The notes beneath the pieces are model-generated. The model saw only the letters and a program-made list of their open reading frames with translations. It did not search any database and had not been told where the DNA came from. The position numbers and the translations under genes were made by a program. Shown in pieces: positions 6,671-12,521 of a DNA stretch of 12,521 bases (the first letter of the stretch is position 1; each line of letters begins with the position of its first letter). This stretch comes from RGIG1828 sp045536915 (GTDB lineage: Bacteria; Bacillota; Clostridia; UMGS1810): positions 1-12,521 of the forward strand of contig JAZSOL010000045.1 of NCBI GenBank assembly GCA_045536915.1. Reading direction: 5' to 3'.

Positions 6671-8614
6671 TCAGCTTATAACTGTTCCGTCAGGAATTTC
6701 ATCAATTTTTTCAGGAGAAAGAATAGAAAGTGTTTTTCCGTGAGAAGCTGCAAGTATCATTCCCTGAGAAAGAACTCCGCGGAGTTTAACAGGTTTAAGA
6801 TTTGTTACAACAACCACCTTTTTGCCAACCATTTCTTCCGGAGAATAGTATTTTGCAATACCCGACACAATCTGCCTTACTTCATCTCCGATTTTAATCT
6901 GAGAAACAAGGAGCTTATCTGCACCTTCAACCCTTTTACTTTCCAGCACGAGCCCCACTTTAAGTTCAACCTTTGCGAAATCTTCAATTCCGATTTCACT
7001 CACCTTAGGTTCATCGGCTTTCTTTTCTTCTTTTTTCTCTTCTGCGGGTTTAAAAATATCATTTGAAACTTCTTCGAGTTTTTTAGCCTCATCGAGACGT
7101 GCAAACAACGGAGTTGCATCTCCAACTGTTATTTCCTTATCTTCATTAAATACATCGAGTGTATCGTAGGTTACATCCGATGTGTTAATCTGAGCAAAAA
7201 TCTTTTCAGCTGTTTCGGGCATAAACGGAGAAACAAGAATGCCGATAAATCTTATTGCTTCAACAAGGTTATACAAAACTGTTTTGAGCCTGCCGGCCTT
7301 TGCTTCATCTTTGGCAAGTGCCCATGGCATTGTTTCGTCGATATATTTATTGCATCTTCTTGCAAGAGCCATAACAAGCTCAATGGAATCGGCAACTTTG
7401 AGTTCTTTCATTTTTTCGTCAACAAGAGCCACAGTTTGGGTACAAAGAGATTTAAGCTCTGAATCAACATCCTCTGATACCCCGGGACTTGATATTGTTT
7501 TGCCGAAATATTTGCTTACCATAGCAACAGTTCTGTTGACAAGATTACCCAAAGTGTTTGCAAGGTCTGCATTATATCTTGAAATGATGGTTTCAAGAGT
7601 AATGGTGCCATCTGCTGCAAAAGGCATTTCACGGAGAACATAGTATCTTATTGCATCAACTCCGAAATGCTTAACCAAATCATCAGCATACATAACATTA
7701 CCCTTAGACTTACTCATCTTATCTGCGCCCGACAAAAGCCACGGATGACCGAAAATCTGCTTCGGCAAAGGCTCGCCGAGTGCCATAAGCATAATGGGCC
7801 AGTAGATAGTGTGGAATCTCAAAATATCCTTACCTATAACGTGAACATTGGCAGGCCAGTATTTTTTATAGAGTTCGCCGCTTTCTTCGGTATCGTAGCC
7901 AAGAGCTGTGATGTAGTTTGAAAGAGCGTCTATCCATACATAAATAACATGCTTATCGTCAAAAGTAACGGGAACACCCCATTTGAAAGATGTTCTGGAA
8001 ACACAGAGGTCCTGAAGTCCGGGTTTTAAAAAGTTATTTACCATTTCTTTTTTTCTGGACTCAGGCTGAATAAATTCAGGATTTTCCTCGATATGCTTCA
8101 TGAGTCTGTCCTGATACTTACTCATACGGAAGAAATATGCTTCCTCGTTGGTTACGGTAACCTTTCTTCCGCAATCCGGACAACAACCGTCAACAACCTG
8201 AGTTTCTGTGAAGAACGATTCACACGGAACGCAATAAAGACCGCTGTATTCACTCTTATATATATCACCCTGGTCATAGAGCTTTTTGAATATTTTCTGA
8301 ACGGTTTTTTCGTGATAATCATCAGTTGTACGAATGAATTTATCATAGCTCGTGTTCATAAGATCCCATATGTTTCTGATTTCGCCTGCAACGTTATCAA
8401 CATACTGCTTTGGACTTATATCGCATTCCTTTGCGCATTCTTCAATTTTCTGACCGTGTTCATCGGTTCCTGTGAGGAAAAACACATCCTTGCCGATAAG
8501 ACGGTTATATCTTGCAATTGCATCTGTCAGAACTGCTTCATAGGTATTGCCTATGTGCGGTTTTCTTGAGGTGTAGGCAATTGCAGTGGTTATATAAAAT
8601 TTTTCTTTTTCCAT
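6671..8614 (-). CDS. metG: Methionyl-tRNA synthetase
   Basis: A 647-residue class I synthetase that charges tRNA-Met in the cytoplasm using ATP. The HIGH-type motif is HIGN at residues 20-23. A four-cysteine zinc knuckle is formed by C128-x-x-C131 and C145-x-x-C148. KMSKS is at 299-303, within ADKMSKSKGN. An anticodon-binding helical domain follows, then a Lys/Glu-rich linker near 530-545 (KEEKKADEPK), then a C-terminal EMAPII/Trbp111-type tRNA-binding domain (FAKVELKVG...QIVSGIA...NLKPVKLRG...GMILAAS). Length and domain order match the Bacillus-type MetS. The ATG at 8614 has AGAGGA 11 bases upstream. The gene follows spmB with its own promoter between them. The leader is about 30 nt, so a T-box or SAM riboswitch cannot fit. 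Confidence 0.98.
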   Translation of the reverse strand: MEKEKFYITTAIAYTSRKPHIGNTYEAVLTDAIARYNRLIGKDVFFLTGTDEHGQKIEECAKECDISPKQYVDNVAGEIRNIWDLMNTSYDKFIRTTDDYHEKTVQKIFKKLYDQGDIYKSEYSGLYCVPCESFFTETQVVDGCCPDCGRKVTVTNEEAYFFRMSKYQDRLMKHIEENPEFIQPESRKKEMVNNFLKPGLQDLCVSRTSFKWGVPVTFDDKHVIYVWIDALSNYITALGYDTEESGELYKKYWPANVHVIGKDILRFHTIYWPIMLMALGEPLPKQIFGHPWLLSGADKMSKSKGNVMYADDLVKHFGVDAIRYYVLREMPFAADGTITLETIISRYNADLANTLGNLVNRTVAMVSKYFGKTISSPGVSEDVDSELKSLCTQTVALVDEKMKELKVADSIELVMALARRCNKYIDETMPWALAKDEAKAGRLKTVLYNLVEAIRFIGILVSPFMPETAEKIFAQINTSDVTYDTLDVFNEDKEITVGDATPLFARLDEAKKLEEVSNDIFKPAEEKKEEKKADEPKVSEIGIEDFAKVELKVGLVLESKRVEGADKLLVSQIKIGDEVRQIVSGIAKYYSPEEMVGKKVVVVTNLKPVKLRGVLSQGMILAASHGKTLSILSPEKIDEIPDGTVIS

Positions 8615-8649
8615 AGTAAAACCAATCCTCTCAATGTATCATATTTGGT

Positions 8650-8678
8650 ATTATACCATTATTTTGTTTTTTTTACAA
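8650..8678 (-). promoter_or_regulatory. Promoter of metG
   Basis: On the minus strand TTGTAA (8673-8678), 17 bp, and a perfect TATAAT (8650-8655) lie in the 82-bp gap between the spmB stop and metG. Transcription should start near 8643. No terminator is visible after spmB, so some read-through from spmAB during sporulation is possible. Confidence 0.7.
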
Positions 8679-8696
8679 GTGTTTTTACGCATTTTA

Positions 8697-9215
8697 TTAC
8701 ATATTTATAAGGTTTACAGCAATAATGCTCAGTATCATACCAAAAGCATCTGCCATAAGTGCACACTTTAAAGTGTATCTTATATTTTTTATTCCGCACG
8801 CACCAAAATACACAGCCACGGTATAAAACGTTGTCTCGGTTGAGCCCATCATCACGGATGCCACCTGACCAATATAACTGTCGGGTCCGTATTGCGCAAA
8901 CAAATCTGATGCCAAAGCAAGAGCACCACTTCCCGAAACCGGACGAAGAATTGCAAAAGGCAAAAGCTCAGCCGGAAAATGGAGTAGCCGTGCAACGGGC
9001 GACAAAATCCCCGTGATAAATTCCGCAAGACCGGAGCTTCTGAACATCGCCACTCCAACAAAAACTGCCATAAGCGCCGGAAAAACTGATGCAACAGATT
9101 CAAATCCGTTTCTTACTCCGCTGGTGAACATTTGATAAACATTTATTCTTTTAAAAGCTCCAAATCCTATAATCACGGCTGTCATAACCGCTATAATTGC
9201 CGACATCAGAATCAA
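8697..9215 (-). CDS. spmB: Spore maturation protein B
   Basis: A 172-residue integral membrane protein with several hydrophobic segments and the family motif RPVSGSGAL at 91-99, followed by a GSTETTFYT stretch; both are typical of SpmB and the nucleoside-recognition (Gate) fold. In Bacillus and Clostridium, SpmA and SpmB are needed for proper spore core dehydration and heat resistance, acting in the developing spore. Its start is 6 bases past the spmA stop, so the two are co-transcribed. The TTG at 9215 is preferred over the ATG three codons later because GAGGG, at the end of spmA, lies 9 bases upstream of it. Confidence 0.95.
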   Translation of the reverse strand: MILMSAIIAVMTAVIIGFGAFKRINVYQMFTSGVRNGFESVASVFPALMAVFVGVAMFRSSGLAEFITGILSPVARLLHFPAELLPFAILRPVSGSGALALASDLFAQYGPDSYIGQVASVMMGSTETTFYTVAVYFGACGIKNIRYTLKCALMADAFGMILSIIAVNLINM

Positions 9216-9221
9216 AATATG

Positions 9222-9800
9222 TCACCCTCTACCCTTTCCGGAAAAGATTTTTGCCATACTCACCGCAAACACAACTGTTAAAAAAGATACTATCCACACA
9301 GGTATTATAATCCCCGATGGATTAACGCTTCCATACTGCGTGCGCAGTGCAATGAGCGTTGTGGGAACAAGCTGCAGTGATGCCGAATTAATTACCGCAA
9401 GAAGACACATATCATCTGTTGCCATACCAAGGCGGCTTTTTTCGGAAAGCTTTTTCATTGCCGAAATCCCAAGCGGAGTTGCGGCGTTGGAGAGTCCGAG
9501 CATATTGGCTGTTACATTTGATGCAATAAGCTTTTCTTCCTCGGAATTTTTCTTCACGCCATTGAAAATCCTGCATATAACAGGCGACATTATTTTGCTG
9601 AGCTTTCCCGTCAATCCGCTTTTATCGGCTATATTCATAAATCCTGACCACATAACCATAAAAGCTCCTATTTTCAAAATAAAATCCACGCAATCCTGAG
9701 CACCGGAAAGCACAGCATCACTAACCGAAGCCGCATTTCCAACAAAAAACGAATATATAACCGAACCCACCGTCATAACAATCCAGATAATATTCAGCAC
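9222..9800 (-). CDS. spmA: Spore maturation protein A
   Basis: A roughly 192-residue membrane protein with the SpmA signature NMLGLSNAATPLG (about 98-110), an N-terminal membrane segment and a hydrophobic C-terminal segment; its length matches Bacillus SpmA. It acts with SpmB in spore core dehydration. Start choice: the frame opens at a GTG at 9809, but GGGG directly abuts that codon; the GTG at 9800 has GGGGTGA at proper distance and is preferred. In Bacillus the operon is dacB-spmA-spmB; dacB is absent here and a capsule-type phosphatase gene lies upstream instead. A sigma-E-like promoter overlaps the terminator in front of the gene. Confidence 0.95.
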   Translation of the reverse strand: MLNIIWIVMTVGSVIYSFFVGNAASVSDAVLSGAQDCVDFILKIGAFMVMWSGFMNIADKSGLTGKLSKIMSPVICRIFNGVKKNSEEEKLIASNVTANMLGLSNAATPLGISAMKKLSEKSRLGMATDDMCLLAVINSASLQLVPTTLIALRTQYGSVNPSGIIIPVWIVSFLTVVFAVSMAKIFSGKGRG

Positions 9801-9812
9801 ACACGTCACCCC

Positions 9813-9852
9813 AATAAAAAAATCTCACACAATAATAATATTGCATGAGATT
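9813..9852 (-). terminator. Intrinsic terminator of the tyrosine kinase/phosphatase operon
   Basis: In minus-strand RNA, 9840-9852 pairs with 9821-9833 as a 13-bp stem with two G-U pairs and a 6-base loop, followed at once by a run of T residues (seven counting the last two of the stem), then ATT. It lies 9 bp past the phosphatase stop at 9862. It should end transcripts from upstream genes before spmA. Confidence 0.85.
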
Positions 9853-9869
9853 CAATAAAATTCATATTA
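9840..9869 (-). promoter_or_regulatory. Probable sigma-E promoter of spmA-spmB
   Basis: On the minus strand the -35-like TAATATG (9863-9869) is followed after 15 bp by CATGCAAT (9840-9847). The Bacillus sigma-E consensus is KMATATT and CATACAMT with a spacer of about 14-15 bp; these boxes match at 6/7 and 7/8 positions. spmAB is sigma-E dependent in Bacillus subtilis. The -35 overlaps the stop codon of the phosphatase gene, and the expected start, near 9833, lies at the edge of the terminator loop, about 33 nt before the spmA GTG. Confidence 0.65.
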
Positions 9870-10602
9870 AACGGTAAATATCGCCTTTAACAAGAATTGA
9901 AGACATTCTGCTGATATCATCAAGGCACCGCGGACCGTATTTTTTCATTACAGCATTTACTGCCGTATCAAAATTCGGTTTGCGTTCCGACACATCGTGA
10001 CAGTCGGAACCTATTGCCGCAAGCTTGCCCGAGCAAATAATCTTATCAATCAGTCTTTTTCTTCTGAAATCGCGAAATGATTCGGCATTGCACTGAGCCA
10101 TAACGCTCATCGTGAGAAGCTTTTTAAGAATTTCATCTTTAGATGCATATTTGGGATAATATCTCTCTATGTGAGCCAAAACCGGCAGATATCCTTTGGT
10201 GCAAAGTGCATAGACTTCATTAAACATCCATCCGCTGAGTTTTTCATAGGGTAATTCAACAAGTATTACCTTTGTTCCCTCCACGCAAAGCATTCCCAAA
10301 TCTTCATTTTTCCATAATCCGGGATAAAGCTTTACTTCTGCCGCCTTTATAAGCTCGGGAACATCAGCTCCACAGTCTGAAATATGCGCATTAAGTGCGT
10401 TGTATGCCTCATCTCTTGCACTGCAAAATTCCAAAACACTTCCGTCACGGTAGTAATGAGGTGTCAAAACAACCTTATCAACACCCTGACTTTTAAGGAG
10501 TGTAAGCATTTCAACCGACATATCAACACTTTCAGAACCATCATCAATACAAGGCAGGATATGCGAATGAAAATCTGTCAGTTCAATACAGTTGTCAAAC
10601 AA
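9862..10602 (-). CDS. PHP-type protein tyrosine phosphatase of the CpsB/CapC/YwqE family
   Basis: About 247 residues. It is a metal-dependent phosphatase that removes phosphate from the tyrosine kinase encoded next to it, tuning export and chain length of capsule or exopolysaccharide. PHP-domain metal ligands are visible: DFHSHILPCIDDG near residues 10-22, TPHYY near 47-51, AEV near 88-90, LAHIERY near 143-149 and GSDCHD near 198-203. It has no membrane segment. It begins about 14 bp after the kinase stop. GAGGTGATG overlaps the possible GTG (10611) and ATG (10608) starts, leaving too little spacing for either; the TTG at 10602, 8 bases after GAGG, fits best, but the TTG at 10605 is also possible. 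It is the last gene of its operon. Confidence 0.92.
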   Translation of the reverse strand: MFDNCIELTDFHSHILPCIDDGSESVDMSVEMLTLLKSQGVDKVVLTPHYYRDGSVLEFCSARDEAYNALNAHISDCGADVPELIKAAEVKLYPGLWKNEDLGMLCVEGTKVILVELPYEKLSGWMFNEVYALCTKGYLPVLAHIERYYPKYASKDEILKKLLTMSVMAQCNAESFRDFRRKRLIDKIICSGKLAAIGSDCHDVSERKPNFDTAVNAVMKKYGPRCLDDISRMSSILVKGDIYRLI

Positions 10603-10616
10603 CAACATCACCTCAT

Positions 10617-11573
10617 TTATTTGGACGCATCAGATTTCTTTTTGAAGAGCGAAAATTTCTTATCGGATTTCTTTGAAGCTTCCTCTTTATTCTTTTTCAC
10701 ATCTGCGTTTTTGGTATCAATCCGGTTATTATCATTTTCTTCTGCTTTATTTTTTCCGTATGAACCATAATAGCCGTAGCGCGAATATCTGTATCTTCCA
10801 CCTGCATAACGGTAACGGTAGCGATAACGGTAGCGATAACCGCCGGATCTGTAGCCGCCGTATGAATACTTGTCTTCCTCAGCATCATTGAGCACGAAGC
10901 CAAGAATTTTTGCTTCTGCAAATTTCAGGGAAGTAAGTGCCTTTTCTATCATCTTATAAAGTGTGTATTTCTGACGTGTAACCATGATAACACCGCTTAC
11001 ACGCTTTGAAAGCACCAATGCTTCGGTTACGATATTAAGAGGCGGAGTATCAATAAACACATAATCATATCTCTCTCCAACATAATCAAGAAATTCTTCC
11101 ATTCGTCTGCCCGAAATAAGCTCAACCGGGTTAGGCGGAATAGGTCCTGATGTGATGCAGTCGATATTAGGGCGAATATCTTTTTTTATACAGCTTTCCA
11201 CATCATCAAAACCTGCAAGAATATTTGAGAGTCCTTTTTCGTTTTCGAGTTCAACATACTTATGTACCCTCGGTGCTCTGAGGTCGGCATCAACAAGCAA
11301 TATTTTAGCGCCGATTTCACCAAAAGTAAACGCAAGGTTTATACTGCTGGTTGTTTTACCCTCACCGGATGTGGGCGATGTTACCATAACAATCTTTCTG
11401 TCTTTTTCATCGTTGAGAGCAAACATAATATTTGTTCGCGCAGCCTTATATGCCTCAATTATTTCAAATGAAGATTTATCATTCAATATTCTGTTTACAG
11501 TTTTTTCGCTTTCAAAACGGTCCTGAGAAGCAGAACTGATATTTTCAATTTTTTCTTTATTATCTGAATTCAT
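10617..11573 (-). CDS. Bacterial tyrosine kinase (CpsD/CapB/YwqD family) with an Arg-Tyr-rich tail
   Basis: A 318-residue cytoplasmic BY-kinase that autophosphorylates on C-terminal tyrosines and works with the membrane protein encoded upstream in polysaccharide assembly. Walker A is TSPTSGEGKTT at 65-75 (Lys73), Walker A' is LLVDADLR at 92-99 (Asp95, Asp97) and Walker B is YVFIDTPP at 171-178. The catalytic domain ends near residue 232. The tail is unusual: residues 236-272 contain 15 tyrosines, including six alternating with arginine at 246-256. It is followed by a Lys-rich end with FSLFKKK. Family tails usually have a handful of Tyr in a Gly/Tyr cluster. The ATG at 11573 has GAGGT 7 bases upstream. 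The gap to the upstream gene is 14 bp. Confidence 0.94.
   Translation of the reverse strand: MNSDNKEKIENISSASQDRFESEKTVNRILNDKSSFEIIEAYKAARTNIMFALNDEKDRKIVMVTSPTSGEGKTTSSINLAFTFGEIGAKILLVDADLRAPRVHKYVELENEKGLSNILAGFDDVESCIKKDIRPNIDCITSGPIPPNPVELISGRRMEEFLDYVGERYDYVFIDTPPLNIVTEALVLSKRVSGVIMVTRQKYTLYKMIEKALTSLKFAEAKILGFVLNDAEEDKYSYGGYRSGGYRYRYRYRYRYAGGRYRYSRYGYYGSYGKNKAEENDNNRIDTKNADVKKNKEEASKKSDKKFSLFKKKSDASK
10811..10840 (-). repeat. 12-bp tandem repeat encoding part of the Arg-Tyr tail
   Basis: The plus-strand unit GGTAGCGATAAC occurs twice in perfect tandem (10817-10828 and 10829-10840), preceded by a half unit GGTAAC at 10811-10816. It lies in the Arg-Tyr codons of the kinase. Gain or loss of one unit would keep the frame and change the tail by two Arg-Tyr pairs, so the tail may vary in length between strains. 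Confidence 0.8.
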
Positions 11574-11587
11574 TTGTTTTACCTCAC

Positions 11588-12268
11588 TTATTCTTTGTTA
11601 AGGTTTGGAATAACACCAAGAACAGGTATGTTATATCTTGTTTTAAGGTCATCATCATCCTTTACGCGGGTATCAAGAAGCTCACGAATGAAGATTATAG
11701 CAATACCAAGAACAATTCCGACAAGCATACCAAGAAATGTATTTTGCTTAACATCCGGATATGATGATGTAACCGGCAAGGTTGCATTATCAATAGTTTC
11801 AACACGGCATCCGCTTATAACTCTTGTTATTTCGCTCTGAGCATTATTGAGAATAAGCTGCAATATTTCCTGAGCTTTTTCGGGGGATATGTCCTTATAC
11901 TTTATCTCTATTATTTCAGTTTCATTTGCTGCATTCATTGTTATACTGTTTTTAATACTCGTTGCCGTCATATCCTCATAACCGGACTTTTGGGCAATGG
12001 ATTTAAGAAACGTATCACCGCATAAAATTTCAATATATGTAGCAACAAGCGAACGGCTGGTGTTAAGAGTCTGCGAATCCATACCCGTTCCGAGAACACG
12101 CTGAGTACCGTCAACATAAAGCTTTGCACTTGAAGTATACTGCGGTGTCATAAGAAATGTACTGATAGAAAAAGCCACAAGCGAACCTATAACTGCAAAA
12201 ATGAGCACAAGCCACCACAGCTTCATTATCATTTCAAAAATTTTAATAAGATTTATTTCTTCTTTCAA
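11588..12268 (-). CDS. Wzz/CapA/YwqC-type chain-length regulator and kinase adaptor
   Basis: About 226 residues with two membrane segments, roughly 18-40 (WWLVLIFAVIGSLVAFSIST) and 179-196, flanking an extracytoplasmic domain, as in polysaccharide co-polymerases. A Pro-containing motif before the second segment (LPVTSSYPDVKQN) and the cytoplasmic end LLDTRVKDDDDL...IPVLGVIP are family hallmarks; the end contacts and activates the partner BY-kinase. It is the first gene of a three-gene operon. The frame opens at a GTG at 12277, but GGAG abuts it; the TTG at 12268 has GGAG 8 bases upstream and is preferred. A sigma-A-like promoter precedes it. Confidence 0.9.
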   Translation of the reverse strand: MKEEINLIKIFEMIMKLWWLVLIFAVIGSLVAFSISTFLMTPQYTSSAKLYVDGTQRVLGTGMDSQTLNTSRSLVATYIEILCGDTFLKSIAQKSGYEDMTATSIKNSITMNAANETEIIEIKYKDISPEKAQEILQLILNNAQSEITRVISGCRVETIDNATLPVTSSYPDVKQNTFLGMLVGIVLGIAIIFIRELLDTRVKDDDDLKTRYNIPVLGVIPNLNKE

Positions 12269-12321
12269 AATTCTCACTCCTATTCCGGATGCCCATCTTA
12301 TGTTTTAACGGCATCTTGTTT

Positions 12322-12350
12322 ATTATATCAAAGATTAAAAAAAAAATCAA
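12322..12350 (-). promoter_or_regulatory. Promoter of the Wzz/kinase/phosphatase operon
   Basis: On the minus strand TTGATT (12345-12350), a 17-bp spacer containing a run of T, and a perfect TATAAT (12322-12327). Transcription should start near 12315, giving a leader of about 47 nt. The T-rich spacer suggests intrinsically bent DNA. Confidence 0.65.
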
Positions 12351-12378
12351 GTGTTTTTAAATTTTTGAGCTTCGTCAA

Positions 12379-12396
12379 ACCAAATTTTGATTTGGT
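12379..12396. promoter_or_regulatory. Inverted repeat ACCAAAT-N4-ATTTGGT, possible operator
   Basis: Perfect 7-bp arms separated by 4 bases, centred about 40 bp upstream of the -35 of the capsule-control operon. The spacing suits a dimeric regulator or a curved upstream element. No regulator gene is nearby, so this remains a candidate only. Confidence 0.35.
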
Positions 12397-12409
12397 ACTA
12401 TATAAGCAT

Positions 12410-12447
12410 AGCACTGAACTATTAAAATATAGTTTGGATGTTGTGCT
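12410..12447. other. AT-rich stem-loop region upstream of the capsule-control operon
   Basis: AACTAT (12417-12422) pairs with ATAGTT (12429-12434), and AGCAC (12410-12414) with GTGCT (12443-12447), forming a bulged hairpin. It could be the end of a transcript from beyond the right edge or a protein-binding site. In 12278-12521 I find no gene that I can support. Confidence 0.25.
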
Positions 12448-12521
12448 TATTTTTGTTATGATAAGAAGGTAATGAACTGACGGAATTTTGATTGAACTCA
12501 GCGTTCGCCCTATAAACAGTC

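Noticed and set aside
8615..8696. T-box or SAM riboswitch ahead of metG
   Set aside because: The promoter leaves a leader of only about 30 nt, too short for either, and no T-box core is visible in the gap.
10806..10840. CRISPR-like or regulatory repeat in the kinase gene
   Set aside because: The 12-bp units lie in frame within the coding region and simply encode Arg-Tyr codons; there are no spacers.
12421..12520. Possible minus-strand coding end entering from the right edge
   Set aside because: One frame stays open for about 33 codons, but composition is low-complexity, no family is recognisable, and such a length is not significant.

Overview
The window looks like chromosomal DNA from an AT-rich, Gram-positive, spore-forming Clostridia-type bacterium, probably a gut or plant-polysaccharide degrader. 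The evidence is spmA and spmB (spore maturation), an S-layer-homology surface protein, a YwqC/YwqD/YwqE-type capsule-control triad, strong Shine-Dalgarno sites, sigma-A-like promoters with 17-bp spacers, and genes for plant-type glycosides. Apart from GH43 material at the left, every confident gene is on the minus strand. Genus cannot be named from the sequence alone.

Left (1-2830), carbohydrate region with a rearrangement. The first 63 bases are the 3' end of a plus-strand gene that runs off the edge. The same 63 bases plus 70 bases of 3' flank recur at 2657-2789 (131/133 identical). In the second copy they end a truncated, nonsense-interrupted GH43 (arabinofuranosidase/xylosidase-type) pseudogene at 2414-2719. 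Between the copies sits a complete minus-strand raffinose-synthase-type (GH36-like) alpha-galactosidase with a perfect consensus promoter, a possible 29-codon coding remnant and a 17-bp perfect hairpin. The arrangement suggests duplication of a GH43 3' end around an inserted alpha-galactosidase unit.

Middle (2834-8614): a SGNH-type hydrolase; a secreted protein of 857 residues with three SLH domains; a 141-bp palindromic MITE-like element, part of whose end recurs at 2806-2821; and metG (methionyl-tRNA synthetase) with its own promoter and a leader too short for a T-box.

Right (8697-12521): spmA-spmB follow a three-gene operon read right to left: Wzz-like chain-length regulator/kinase adaptor, bacterial tyrosine kinase, PHP-type tyrosine phosphatase. 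The kinase tail is unusual, with 15 tyrosines in 37 residues and an alternating Arg-Tyr run encoded partly by a 12-bp tandem repeat. A strong intrinsic terminator closes the operon. A good sigma-E-type promoter for spmA overlaps that terminator so that its expected start point lies in the hairpin loop. Sporulation transcripts would therefore skip the terminator while vegetative capsule transcripts would be stopped by it.

I do not see a new defence system, CRISPR array, tRNA or rRNA. The points most worth checking are the promoter inside a terminator upstream of spmA, the Arg-Tyr kinase tail, and the GH43 duplication around the alpha-galactosidase.
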